DNA of 64,000 bases from JBEKIK01 sp963845975 (GTDB lineage: Bacteria; Planctomycetota; Planctomycetia; Pirellulales; Thermoguttaceae), in NCBI GenBank assembly GCA_963845975.1, contig CAWJUD010000001.1, forward strand, positions 2,418,001 through 2,482,000, written 5' to 3'. Positions within the stretch are counted from its first letter, which is position 1, and each line of letters opens with the position of its first letter. Positions 48,482 through 58,510 of this stretch are shown here, piece after piece. The position numbers were made by a program, and so were the translations under genes. A model generated the notes under the pieces. It saw only the letters and a program-made list of their open reading frames with translations. It made no database searches and was not told the origin of the DNA.

Positions 48482-50027
48482 GAATGGCACTTAGTTTTTG
48501 CTAAAGCCGTTGAGGATATCACGTTTGGCCTCCTGCCTTGATTTCATGAGACGATCATATCGTTTGGGGCGACGTTTCACTCGGCGAGGTTCAAACCGGC
48601 CGGGGCGATCGGCGACTCGATGTATGGCGATGGCATCAAGTAGCTGGTGGTAGAGCTTGATCCGAAATGCAGAATCGTATCGTCCCTGAAAAGCAATCAC
48701 CGGCTGAAACGCTTCCAGCGTTTGGATTGCCCCCTTGAAGCTAATCGATCGCGGGTCGAGACTGTGCTTGATTGCCGCCTGAGCCATGATCGTGCGGATC
48801 AAATTATAGGCCAGCACATGAGTCCAAATCTCCTTGCGAACCAGTTCCGGTGATTTACAACGCAGGATATCCATCTGCATACTCGTCTTGATCGATCGTA
48901 GATCGAGCTCGTTGTTCCAGCGCGCCACGATACAAGAAGGCCAAATCTTCCTTGGTGGTCTGTTCAGAATCAAGGAGGGTCGTCACCACAACGATCGACT
49001 TCGTCCGAAATCCAGGCTGCTCAACGCGAATAAGAGTCTCTCGGATTGTGAGGTACTCGGGAAGCGACTTGTACGTTTGCCAGACAACGGACCGAATCGA
49101 TGTTGGTTTGCGCCAACGGACAATGTGATCTCCTTTGCCCAATCGTTTTCCACGTCGGAAGTCCGCCTTGCGAGTGGCCTTGTTCAGCCGACTGACTGTA
49201 TCAACACCACGCTGCTTGAGCAGCACCATTCCTGTCCAATTCGACATCAAACTGTCGGCCAGAAGGACATCGCCGCGGCGAAAGACATCCCACAATCTGC
49301 GGAGCAAGCTGACTTCACCTTGTCCCTTGCCGGCGTACCGACAGATCCCCAGATTGAGGATCGCTCCGCAGGAAAGAGACATGACCGCCGCGATCCGGGC
49401 TATCGGAAAGCCTATACCGGGCTTCTGATTGTAGAGTTGCGGATAAGCTCGCTGGTTCTCTTCCGTATCAGGCATGCTCACTGTCGATCCATCGAACATC
49501 AATACGCGGCGTCCTTTCCACAGCCACATCGGATCCACCTTCGAATCCAATGCTCGTCCGACTAAGCAAGCCACCGCGGAAAAGAACTTTTCCGGCAACC
49601 GTTTTCTGGCTTGGCAGTAAGCGCCTGTCGCCGCCGAGCACGCACTTTCTCCCCGCGAAATGCGATGTGCTACCAAGCGCGCTACCGCCGAACGACATGA
49701 CTGGTCCGCGCTCAACACTTGGCCTAGGAAAACCCAGAGCGTGACCAGGGGCGAGTAGACCCTGTCCATCCAGAACACCTGGATTGCTGTCAGTGCTTGC
49801 GAGATGATCTGCTCCGAAAGGACATTGGTGAAAGGCAGATCTCCGTCTTGAAGAAACTGCCGTCTCAAGAATCTGACCTGTTGTCGAAACCGTCCTTGGC
49901 TAAAATATCGCATCTTGAGGCCTCCTTGCCGTTGATGGGTTTGTTGCCAAAGAACCATCTACGCAAGAGAGGCCTTTTTGTCTATGTCATTTTGTGCTAA
50001 GGACTTGCCGAAAACTAAGTGCCATTC
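48482..50027. mobile_element. IS4-like insertion sequence, 1546 bp
   Basis: Perfect terminal inverted repeats of 17 bases, GAATGGCACTTAGTTTT, with an 11-base target duplication. It carries one transposase gene on the reverse strand. The target lies inside the DUF58 gene. Confidence 0.93.
48491..49913 (-). CDS. IS4-family transposase (one frame break)
   Basis: About 474 codons from ATG 49913, with AAGGAGG seven bases upstream. DDE-type transposase: RVLMFDGSTVSMPD (first Asp), VLLADSLMSNW (second Asp) and, in a second frame, RWNNELDLRSIKTS with the Glu of the Y-(2)-R-(3)-E-(6)-K signature. The break is at GCGCGC 48920-48925, fixed by +2 or -1 bases. It may be non-autonomous. Confidence 0.88.
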
Positions 50028-50318
50028 GTGGAACTAACCGACGGATTGAGCTTCGCCCAACTGCTTTTCGAGACCGCCGGCCGTATTCCCCGCGACGCCA
50101 CGGTGGTGGCACTGTTGGCCTCGCTAAGCGTCGATACGGCCGTGGCCTTGGGCGAACTACGGCGCAGAGGTCTCGCCGTAACCGCGATCTTGAATCTTTA
50201 CGACGACATGGAGTTCCTGCGTGCTTCGGCCCAACTGGCCGCCGAGGGAATCGAGGCCCGGCACCTGAAAAGCGTGGAGATGCTGCCAGACTTGTGCCGC
50301 CAGCAAGTGTTGCGATGA
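50028..50318 (+). pseudogene. DUF58 protein, 3' fragment
   Basis: Continues the DUF58 reading frame after the IS as VELTDGLSFAQ through LCRQQVLR (50318). Its own ATG at 50019 lies in the IS terminus, so an independent product is unlikely. Confidence 0.88.
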
Positions 50319-50319
50319 G

Positions 50320-51375
50320 TTATTGACCGTAGCGACTAATATTAGCTTGATAGAAACGATGGCGATGGTAAAAGAATAACCAACCTAGGACGCTTAGGCT
50401 CAGAAGGATCAGTGATGATGGCTCAGGCACGGGAGTAAGAACGTATGTATAGTAATAATCCAACCCACGATTAACCACTCCAGACACCACGATTTGCCCA
50501 GAATCGTCGATGGATACTACATCATAAAATAGTCCATGCGGTTCATCAACAAGATCATTTATGTCAGTCATTGTCCCATTGCTATAAAGAAAAGGTCGCG
50601 TACTTATCGTCCCGTCGATATTAAGAAGTCTCATTTCGGATGGCGTTATGATTGCAGAGCATGTGCCCACAACCTGTCCACTGGAATTAATGCCTATGAC
50701 TTTACTACTGTCATAAGAATCGCCTAGAGTACCCAAGTCGATTATGGATCCATTGCTCCACAGAAAGGCATGGCTATTTTCATCACCGATAAGAGACGAT
50801 GTGCCAATAATCTGCCCACTCTCATTCATGCCGGAAACAGAACTGGAATTTCCGCCGAAAGTGCCTAAATCGTTCATCGATCCATTTTTGTACACAAAAG
50901 CGTGCTGGAATTGATCACCAGCGATGTATGAATTTCCAGCCACAAGCCCGCTATTATTGATAAAACTCGCATCGCTATAAGTACCACCGAGTGTGCCTAA
51001 GTCGCTCATAGAACCGTTACTCCACAGAAAAGCATGACTGGCAACATCACCGGCGATGAAAGATTGCCCTACGACTTGTCCATTGTCATTGACCTTATTT
51101 AGCCAACTAGAAGAACCGCCAAGAGTGCCTATGTCCGTAAGCGTTCCATTGTGATCAAGATAAGGGTGAAATGAAAAAGGTTGCATAATTCCATCCCCCA
51201 CGGTTTTATACACAATCCCATACCCTCCGGCGTTATATGAGCCAAGATTTAGTGATATCACAAGTCCTTCATCGCATTTGGTGATAGTGTAAGATGCCGC
51301 TGAAACCGGGTCTGCGCCTGAAAATTGCATAAGTAAAAAAATCAATGCCACGATAAATGAAAATAATTTGTTCAT
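50320..51375 (-). CDS. PEP-CTERM HAF-repeat protein
   Basis: 351 residues. Signal peptide (1-27), then five or more repeats of the HAF type (HAFLWSNGSMSDLGTLGG, HAFVYKNGSMNDLGTFGG) typical of extracellular HAF proteins. The C terminus is PVPEPSSLILLSLSVLGWLF, a PEP-CTERM anchor, followed by a basic end. It should be exported and sorted by an exosortase. It is convergent with DUF58 and more AT-rich than its neighbours, suggesting late insertion into the MoxR locus. Confidence 0.9.
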   Translation of the reverse strand: MNKLFSFIVALIFLLMQFSGADPVSAASYTITKCDEGLVISLNLGSYNAGGYGIVYKTVGDGIMQPFSFHPYLDHNGTLTDIGTLGGSSSWLNKVNDNGQVVGQSFIAGDVASHAFLWSNGSMSDLGTLGGTYSDASFINNSGLVAGNSYIAGDQFQHAFVYKNGSMNDLGTFGGNSSSVSGMNESGQIIGTSSLIGDENSHAFLWSNGSIIDLGTLGDSYDSSKVIGINSSGQVVGTCSAIITPSEMRLLNIDGTISTRPFLYSNGTMTDINDLVDEPHGLFYDVVSIDDSGQIVVSGVVNRGLDYYYTYVLTPVPEPSSLILLSLSVLGWLFFYHRHRFYQANISRYGQ

Positions 51376-51524
51376 AACACTGATTCCACTAATGCATTGA
51401 AAAGCATTTTGGCTATTTCTCTACTCAATGCAAAATAGTATACCAAGAATGCGAGTAGGCATCAAGTGGGGCTTTGTTCAATACATCTGTGATGATAGAA
51501 TGAATTCGGTAGGATAATAATACT

Positions 51525-53336
51525 ATGGCACGCCAGCTTAAAAAAACACTCATCGATTACCTTGTCATCGCCATCAGTCCGGCGTTGATCATGATGATGG
51601 TCGGCAGTCTCGTGTTATTCCTGGTTCAGGTCTTTTATCAGGGCAACTTCCAGGGGCGGCTGCAATACATTTTTGCCTTGTTCGTCATGGCCGCGGTGTT
51701 GATCGCCCGAATCTCGATCGAAGCGGGCAGGGAGCGGGCGGTGTTGTTCGCCGTTCCCCTGGGCATAGTCACCCTGCTGGCCATCAACAAGTTCGTGCAA
51801 TTTCAAGGCGGCATGCTGCAGTCGCTGACCTTCTTCATCAATTTCGGGCTGATGGCAGTGGTCTGGTGGTCGGCCGACAAGCTCACATGGGACTGCACGC
51901 TGATCGACGAAGACCAGGAAGACTCCGGCGAAGGACTGTTGGAGTCGGTCGGGCTGGATCGATCCGACAAGGCCGCGCTTAAGCAGGAGATCGCGCCTTT
52001 GCCCGAGGAAGCGGAGGCGACCACGTCGCGGGACGAGCCGCCGGGCTGGTGGCAGCGGTTTATCGAGCGCCGCCGCCGGCCGCACGCACCAGGCGTTTGG
52101 GTGATTTACTTTTCGCTGGCCGCGTTGCCGCTTTTTGGCATCGGCCAACTCTTCATCCCGGCCGATAATCTATCCGACCGGCAAAATGCATTCAACCTGC
52201 TCTGCATCTATACGGCCAGCGGATTGGGGCTGCTGCTGGCGACGAGTTTTTTGGGCCTGCGCCGCTACCTCAGACAACGGCGGCAGGAAATGCCGCTTTC
52301 GATCGTCAACCTCTGGCTGCTCATCGGCAGCGTGATGATCGCGGGCGTGATGCTCTTGGCCATGCTTCTGCCGCGGCCGAATGCCGAATACGCCGTATCG
52401 GAGCCGCCCTTCCGCATCGGCTCGCCCGATCAGCACTCCTCGCAATACAGCGCGGGCCGCGACGGGGTCGATGAGAACCAGCCTTCGGCCCAAAGCGAAC
52501 AACGCGAGGATCAGCAGTCGGGATCCACTTCGTCCCAGCAGCCCGGAAAGACGCCGTCGGACAAGGCGGATAAGGCCGACAAGGCGGACAAAACGCAGTC
52601 GGACAAGACGGACAAGCCGTCGTCGAATCAGGCGGCATCGGAAAAGCCCCAAAAAAAGCCGCTAAAGGCAACGGGCAACTCCGCAGCCGGGAAACAGTCG
52701 CCCGACAATGCCCGGGGACAGCGGCAAAAAGACAACCAAACCCCGGACAACACCCCGCACACTCAGACCCTTCCGCGGATCACGTTCTCACCGGCGAATA
52801 CCTTGCTCGCTTTGTTCAAATGGATTATTTATGGAGTCCTGTTGTTCCTGGCGATAATCGCAATCTGGCGAAATCGTTATGAGCTGCTATCCGCGCTAAA
52901 CAACTTCGTGCAGTGGCTGTTGGACTTCTGGCATAATCTCTTTGGAGGTAAGGGCCGCGGCATAGACGAAGCCGATGAAGCGGAAGGCCCCAAGAGGGCA
53001 ACGCGGCGGCCGTTCGCCGATTTCAACGATCCGTTCACATCAGGCATGGCCGAGAGCTATTCGCCGGCGGAGTTGGTCCGTTACACGTTCGAGGCCGTGG
53101 AGGCCTGGGCCTGGGAACACGGCCAACCGCGTCAAGCGGATCAAACGCCCCACGAGTTTGCCCGTTGCCTTGAATCGAACTTCTCCTCGTTGGGCGAAGA
53201 CTCGAGGCGGCTGGCCGATTTGTATTGCCAGGCGGCCTATGCCCCAGTCACGTTGCCGGCGGAGAGCGTGGCGCGATTGTCGCAATTATGGCAGAACTTG
53301 CGCACACAAGGGACTGTCCCGATTTTCACGCAGTGA
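51525..53336 (+). CDS. Membrane protein with C-terminal DUF4129
   Basis: 603 residues. Several membrane segments at 12-115 and 190-290, then a low-complexity DKADKADKADKTQSDKTD region, another membrane segment (about 454-470) and a C-terminal DUF4129-like domain (YSPAELVRYTFEAVEAWAWE, ADQTPHEFARCL). DUF4129 proteins follow MoxR and DUF58 genes, as part of transglutaminase-containing operons. No transglutaminase is in the window. Its relation to the split DUF58 gene suggests this operon once ran unbroken. Confidence 0.82.
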   Translation: MARQLKKTLIDYLVIAISPALIMMMVGSLVLFLVQVFYQGNFQGRLQYIFALFVMAAVLIARISIEAGRERAVLFAVPLGIVTLLAINKFVQFQGGMLQSLTFFINFGLMAVVWWSADKLTWDCTLIDEDQEDSGEGLLESVGLDRSDKAALKQEIAPLPEEAEATTSRDEPPGWWQRFIERRRRPHAPGVWVIYFSLAALPLFGIGQLFIPADNLSDRQNAFNLLCIYTASGLGLLLATSFLGLRRYLRQRRQEMPLSIVNLWLLIGSVMIAGVMLLAMLLPRPNAEYAVSEPPFRIGSPDQHSSQYSAGRDGVDENQPSAQSEQREDQQSGSTSSQQPGKTPSDKADKADKADKTQSDKTDKPSSNQAASEKPQKKPLKATGNSAAGKQSPDNARGQRQKDNQTPDNTPHTQTLPRITFSPANTLLALFKWIIYGVLLFLAIIAIWRNRYELLSALNNFVQWLLDFWHNLFGGKGRGIDEADEAEGPKRATRRPFADFNDPFTSGMAESYSPAELVRYTFEAVEAWAWEHGQPRQADQTPHEFARCLESNFSSLGEDSRRLADLYCQAAYAPVTLPAESVARLSQLWQNLRTQGTVPIFTQ

Positions 53337-53337
53337 A

Positions 53338-53427
53338 AATTTTTCGTTCCCGCGCCGGAGCGTGGGAACGGGTAACGCAGTGAAAAATCCTCCACGCGGC
53401 CCCCGGTGTATTCACCGGGGGCTAAAT
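53338..53427. repeat. Hairpins after the DUF4129 gene
   Basis: CGTTCCCGCGCCGGAGCGTG closing at GGAACG (53345-53370), then CCCCCGGTGTATTCACCGGG with GGCTAAAT (53400-53427). Possible terminator pair. Beyond it, 53428-53585 is unassigned. Confidence 0.6.
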
Positions 53428-53585
53428 ATGCCGATTTTTGTTAATTTCGGTGCGGCATCACATAATTTATAAAATTCGTTTGACCTTTTAGGGCCTTGAG
53501 CGTCTTATACATAGTCAATCCGAACTTGACGGCGGTTAAGCGGCGGCGCTGGTGCGCGTCCGTACCGCGGGAGCGTGCCGAACCA

Positions 53586-54112
53586 GTGAAGGATTTGTTT
53601 GAAGAATACGTTCCGCGCCTGTATCGGTTTGCGCTCCGGCTGACTGGCAACCGGGAAGACGCCGAAGATCTTGCGCAGGCAACGCTGTTAAGGGCCTGGA
53701 GAGACCGTGCGCGGTTGCGCGAGCCGGGCGCGGCAAAAAGTTGGCTGTTTACGATCGCGGCCAACCTGTGGCGGAGCGGGCTGCGGCGCAAAGGGCGGGA
53801 AGATCGATTTGTGCGCAGTGCGGAAGATTTGGGCCGCGCCAGGCCCCGCTTCCCGAGGAGGAAATCATCGTCAATGAGGATTTGCGCAGGGTGCGGGAAA
53901 CGATGGACGCCCTGCCCGAGCGGCAGCGGGAAGTTTTGTACCTGCACGCCTGCGAGGGCTTTTCGCTCGCCGAGATCGCCGAAATCCTGTCCCTCAGCCC
54001 GGAGGCCGTCAAAGCCAGCTTGTCGCTGGCCCGCAAACGCATGCGGCAGAAGCTTCAGGACCTGGACATGGTTGTGAATTTTAATAGGGTGCGTGAAACA
54101 CACCGCGAATAA
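53586..54112 (+). CDS. ECF-type sigma factor (one frame break)
   Basis: About 175 residues. GTG 53586 is the best start, though no clear ribosome-binding site is close. Region 2 is FALRLTGNREDAEDLAQATLLRAW; region 4 is in another frame (LPERQREVLYLHACEGFSLA, EIAEILSLSPEAVKASLSLA). The frames meet at GCGC 53836-53839. It is followed by its presumed anti-sigma gene 13 bases on. Confidence 0.8.
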
Positions 54113-54125
54113 GTGAGTATTGTCC

Positions 54126-54686
54126 ATGATACAATTGTTCTGCGACCGACTCGACGATTACATGCTGGGCTGGCTTTCGCCGGATGAGGCCGCCGCGTTT
54201 GAGAGCCACTTGGCCGATTGCCCGGCCTGCCGCCACGAACTGGCCTTGCAGCAAGCGATCGATGGCCTATTGGCCGAATCCGGCGGACCTATGGATGCGA
54301 TTCCCTCCGGGCTGGTCGAGCGCACCCGGTATCGGGTCCGTACTGATCGGCGGCGAAAAGTCGTGCGATGGGCGTTCAGCCTGGCCGCGGCGGCTGCCTT
54401 ATTGATACTGGCCGTTATAGGGCGATTCGCGTTTTGGTCTCCCAGCCGGCCCGGTGATAAAGATATTGCCGTATCGCAAAACGCGGCGGGGGCGCCGGGC
54501 AATGCAGCGTCGAACTCGCCTGTTAGCGCGCTGGAGAATCCGAAGGCATCGACGCGCGTGGCCTTGGCCGATCCTTCCTCGGGGATCGTCCTGGAGTGCA
54601 AAACCCGCGATCCAAGGATCAATATCGTATGGATTTATCCAACCGTAAAACCGGCTGCCATGCCGGACGAAGGGCCCAATGAATAG
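54126..54686 (+). CDS. Zinc-finger anti-sigma factor, single-pass membrane protein
   Basis: 186 residues from ATG 54126. The N-terminal HLADCPACR is the HxxxCxxC finger of ZAS anti-sigma domains. One membrane segment (about 84-105) and a periplasmic tail follow. It should hold the ECF sigma factor inactive until a signal reaches the periplasmic part. Confidence 0.88.
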   Translation: MIQLFCDRLDDYMLGWLSPDEAAAFESHLADCPACRHELALQQAIDGLLAESGGPMDAIPSGLVERTRYRVRTDRRRKVVRWAFSLAAAAALLILAVIGRFAFWSPSRPGDKDIAVSQNAAGAPGNAASNSPVSALENPKASTRVALADPSSGIVLECKTRDPRINIVWIYPTVKPAAMPDEGPNE

Positions 54687-54722
54687 TTTTTCTAAGCAAT
54701 TTAACTTAAAAGGAGAGTGTTT

Positions 54723-55562
54723 ATGAAGAGAGTTTACAAGATTGTTTCGATAATTTCGAGCCTGGCGGCAATACTGGCGCTTGCTTGTATTATCGCCCAT
54801 CCGGCGTTTGGGCAAGGACGAAATATTCCGGGGGGGACATCGTTGCCCAGAGACGCGCAAACTCCACCCGAAGAGCAATGGATTAAGGTATTTAAACTGG
54901 CTCATAGCGACGCTGAAACGATGGCCCACATACTCACCCAAACTATACAACCTGGATTGAGCGCGGCTATTGATCAGCGAAACAACGCCATCGTAGTGGT
55001 GACAAGCAGTAAAGAAAACATGCAAAAGGCGGAAGGACTTATAAGCAGCTTGGATTCCGCCGATCTGACTGAGCGCGGACGTTCATCACCGGTCAACGTC
55101 CGCCTGGTGTGGCTGGTTGAAGGGGATGAAAGTGCAGCCGCGCCGGCGGAAAACCTCAAAGGCGTGATCGAGGAACTTCACCGTCAGGGATTGAAGAATT
55201 TGGGCCAGGTAGCGCAAACCGTGGTCAGGAGCCAATTTGAAAACAATTTCCAGATCTCCTGCTCGCCGCTGTTGGAAAACAAAGCGACTAAGCTTACCGC
55301 CGAAGGAAGAATATCCGCGGGTGGAGGGCTTGAGATTCATGTCTCCGCTACCCGTTCCAGTTTATCAGAGGCGGAAGCGGTTATGGGAGCGGCAGGGCCG
55401 GCAGGAAGAACTATTCGGCGGCAGGTCGAGGTTACCGAAAGTCTGACCGATCTCAATGTGCATACCACTTTCAAAACAAATGAATATATCGTCCTGGCCG
55501 TGGCCCCAATTGGGAAGATCACTTCCGTGTTTGTGATCCAGATCACCGAGAACAATCCATAA
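54723..55562 (+). CDS. Exported secretin N-domain-like protein
   Basis: 279 residues from ATG 54723 with AAGGAGAG upstream. Signal peptide (1-30, ending AFGQ), then a NolW-like secretin short domain: FKLAHSDAETMAHILTQTI, IDQRNNAIVVVTSSKENMQK, AEGLISSLDSAD. No C-terminal secretin channel is visible, so it is not a full secretin. It lies in the sigma/anti-sigma operon and is a likely target or accessory. Confidence 0.7.
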   Translation: MKRVYKIVSIISSLAAILALACIIAHPAFGQGRNIPGGTSLPRDAQTPPEEQWIKVFKLAHSDAETMAHILTQTIQPGLSAAIDQRNNAIVVVTSSKENMQKAEGLISSLDSADLTERGRSSPVNVRLVWLVEGDESAAAPAENLKGVIEELHRQGLKNLGQVAQTVVRSQFENNFQISCSPLLENKATKLTAEGRISAGGGLEIHVSATRSSLSEAEAVMGAAGPAGRTIRRQVEVTESLTDLNVHTTFKTNEYIVLAVAPIGKITSVFVIQITENNP

Positions 55563-56059
55563 CATGAAATTTACACCAGCCCGAAGCGCTAGCGAGGGAA
55601 ACATATTTATTGATACAGTAAATCATGTTTATTGATACTCGGGAAATGAATGTTGTATTTGCGACGTTAGTTGGGGCGACAGTTAAACTGTCGCCCTGGT
55701 GTGGCAGTGCAACTGCCACCCCAACTGTGGGTTTAACCACATTTATTACTAAGACCCAGTAGCTTGCCCTTGCTCGAGTATTGGGCTGGTGTTTCTTTGC
55801 GTCGAAATCGCGGGGGCATTAATAATCCGGGATTGACCGTCTTCCGGCGCCAGGTAGAAATAAGAAAAACTCTATCCCGGGCCAGGCTTTTATGCTTGAT
55901 TTTGTGGTTTTGATCGAATTTTCCGCATTACCATGGGCGTAATTCTATTCGCCTTTTCGGCCCCCATAAGCGCTTGCAGCCGTCTTCGGCATGTGCATAA
56001 TCATAATAGACGTGAAACAACAACTCATGCAAACCTTGCAGTTAGGGAGGATCTACCAC
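55563..56059. other. Repeat-rich intergenic region
   Basis: CAGCCCGAAGCGCTAGCGAG (55578), then nested hairpins GGGCGACAGTTAAACTGTCG and GGTGTGGCAGTGCAACTGCC (about 55675-55725) between AGTTGGGG and CCCCAACT. No gene is supported; the frame at 55933 lacks a plausible start. Confidence 0.55.
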
Positions 56060-57651
56060 ATGAATCACATGAAACAGCTTACGGCCGTTCTTATTTTGAC
56101 AGCGCTTGCGCTAAGCGGCGCGCGGATGCGCAATCCACCGCGAATGCCGATATTCCGGCGGTGACCGCGCCGCCCGAGTCGTTTTTCCAAATAGTCTCCG
56201 AGCGCGACCGCGAAGCGGCCCAGAAGTTCTACAAGAAATACATCGATGTAAAGGGCATGCCGGTGGTGGCGTCGGGCGAAGTGGCGGACCTGGCATTGCA
56301 GCGGACCTATTCCATCGTAACCCACATGCTGGCCGGCCGGCCCGACATGATCGAGGCCATGGTCAAGAATCACATGTATCTGATCATCATCGGCAAGGAC
56401 CAGGTCTATACCGATATGCCCGAGTATAGGAACAGCCGAAACCCGGAATATCAAAACGAGCGGGTGCGAGGCACCGGCGGCAAACCCACCAGTTTCGGCG
56501 AGGAGAACCTGCTCAGCCTGCCTCTCGACCGCTATGACGACGAGAGCATCGGCGTGCACGAATTCTGCCACACCATCGACGGCACGCTCCGCTCCATAGA
56601 CCCGACGTGGAACCAGCGCAAGAACGCCGTCTTCCAGAACGCCCGCAAGAAAGGCCTTTACAAGGACACCTATGCGGGCTCGAACTCGGGCGAATACTGG
56701 GCCGAAATAGGGCCGGCATATTTCGACTGCGAACGCCTCAACAACTGGAACCACGGCCCCATCGCCAGGCGAGAGCAGCTCAAGGTTTACGATCCGGAGG
56801 GTTACGAGCTGCTCCGAACCACGTTCAACCTGAAACCGGAGCAGGACTGGCGATACACTTGGCTGCAAAAGCTGCCCAACGTCGAGGCCCCGCCCGCCAA
56901 ATTCAAAATCGATCCTTATTACACCAAATTTACCTGGGCCCGCGAATTCACCGTCATCGGCCGGCAGGCCGGCGACGAGGCCATGCTCAAGGCCAACGAC
57001 ACGATCCGCAAGATGTTCGCCTATCGGCACGACATTCTCAAGGCGCTTATCGCCGACGGCGTGAAGCTGGTCGTTTTGGGTCGAAACGAGCACATTTACG
57101 ACCTGCCCGAGTATAAGAGCTTGAAAGATATCAAAGACTTCGACGCCCTTGCACGCATGCTCTACTACTCGCCTGAAGCCAAGCTGCTGGTGGTCGCCGA
57201 GGAAAACATCTTGGCCAATCCCGCGGACCCTGACGTCGGCGATAATCAAGTGATTCGCGTCTTCGCCAATGCTCTTTACCAGGTGACCGGCACGCGCCCG
57301 GTGGACCCCAATTGGGACAATCGCGGCCGGGCAGTGCAGCAGTACGAAATGCGCGTCAAGCGCATGGACGTCCGCTTTGACGAAAAACTAAAAGAGATTT
57401 ACGAGAAGGCCATGGATGCCGGCAAATGGAAGGGGACGGCCGCCGTCCCGGATCGCGTCGCCTACTGGACCGAGGGCGTGTTGGCCTACTTCGACGCCTT
57501 GGGACAGGACGCGGCCCCAAACGACGCCGCCCACCCCATTAATACCTGCGAGGCGCTCAAGGAGTACGACCCCGACTTGTTCGACCTGGTGAACGAAACC
57601 ATGGCCTACAGCGGAAAAGTGGACTGGCGCTATAAACCCTATCGGCCGTAG
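56060..57651 (+). CDS. Exported tandem gluzincin-like protein (one frame break)
   Basis: About 530 codons from ATG 56060 (GGGAGGA upstream). The signal peptide (MKQLTAVLILTALALSGA) is in a different frame from the body; the join is at GCGCGC 56118-56123. Two homologous halves follow. The first has HEFCH (56557-56571) and a downstream SGEYWAEIGPAYFD, a gluzincin-like zinc motif and Glu. In the second half the matching region reads FANAL and AYWTEGVLAYFD, so the zinc ligands are lost. It resembles M34-like peptidases only loosely. The first domain may be catalytic; the second is probably structural. Confidence 0.65.
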
Positions 57652-57973
57652 TAAGTTTTTCGCCTTTTTACTATGCGTGTCGCTTTTGTGCGACCGCGTT
57701 AATAAGCGGCGCCGCTCGAGAGTCCGACTACGGCCATTTGCATCCCGGCAAGGCCAATAAAGGCCCTGCCGATATAACGAACAGGCCAACTTGAACGCGT
57801 CTACACAAAAATCGATGCCCTACAAACCGGAGCGATGCGGCCGGCGTAATGCCGTGTAACAATCACTTGCACAGGAGCCGGCAGCCGTGTCGGTTTCAAG
57901 TCGATAGTCATTACCGCCGGCCCGGTAATGCTGGCCGTTAGGCCCCGCTGCCACCAAGGTTGGAGGAGCATTT
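57652..57973. other. Intergenic, nothing recognised
   Basis: 322 bases with no gene, tRNA or repeat of the families above. Weak GCCGGC-rich patches. AAGGTTGGAGGAG marks the next start. Confidence 0.4.
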
Positions 57974-58216
57974 ATGTCTATTGTATTTCCTATTCTTGTT
58001 ACAAGCGCCGCAGGCCGCGTAGGCGGAGCGGGCGTCGCTGTTGTGGAGATCCTTCGCCGGCGCGACTTGCCGGTTCGGGCACTTGTCCATAGCGAAGATG
58101 AACGTGCCGAATCGCTACGAAATTACTTCCTGAACCAATTCTTTTTGAGCAAACCCTTGCGGTTGCCCAAATATTATACGCGGTCTAATTTATTTCAGCG
58201 TTTTCGTGTAGCGTAA
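57974..58216 (+). pseudogene. Truncated NAD(P)-binding NmrA-like gene remnant
   Basis: 80-residue frame. Residues 1-50 read as the Rossmann start of NmrA/SDR-type proteins: ILVTSAAGRVGGAGVAVVEI, PVRALVHSEDERAESLR. After that the sequence stops resembling the family. TTGGAGGAG precedes the ATG, so the start was functional. The full protein should be near 290 residues. Confidence 0.7.
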
Positions 58217-58437
58217 ACACGCGGCAACGCATTGAAAGCGGAAACAGCAGAAAATCGGGGGAGGGCCGGGCTGGCTTATTGCTTGATTTGGTAGTTTTGA
58301 TAGGCTTTACCATAACAACAGTTCCCAGGGGTTGTGGTAGGTTCATAAAACCTGGAAAAGATGCCAAAACTGGTGTCAATTAAATCATATTATATTTTCA
58401 GAGAATTTCATTAACATCTTGAGAATTAAGCAGTTAC

Positions 58438-58510
58438 GCCCCGGTAGCTCAGGGGATAGAGCACTGGTTTCCTAAACCAGTGGTCACAGGTTCGAATCCT
58501 GTCCGGGGTA
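58438..58510 (+). tRNA. tRNA-Arg (CCT anticodon)
   Basis: 73-base cloverleaf. Acceptor GCCCCGG pairs with CCGGGGT (first pair G-U). D arm GCTCAGGGGATAGAGC. Anticodon arm CTGGT-TTCCTAA-ACCAG, anticodon CCT. T arm ACAGG-TTCGAAT-CCTGT. Discriminator A. No CCA is encoded. Confidence 0.95.

Larger units (their letters stand above)
48471..50038 (+). other. 11-base target duplication flanking the IS
   Basis: GTGGAACTAAC at 48471-48481 and 50028-50038. Length fits members of the IS4 family. Confidence 0.92.

Noticed and set aside
48920..48925. Programmed frameshift in the IS transposase
   Set aside because: No slippery heptamer of the usual A6G type; the site is a GCGCGC run like those in unrelated genes.
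55933..56059. Longer start for the gluzincin at 55933
   Set aside because: That frame lacks a signal peptide and a ribosome-binding site; the signal peptide from 56060 is in the other frame.
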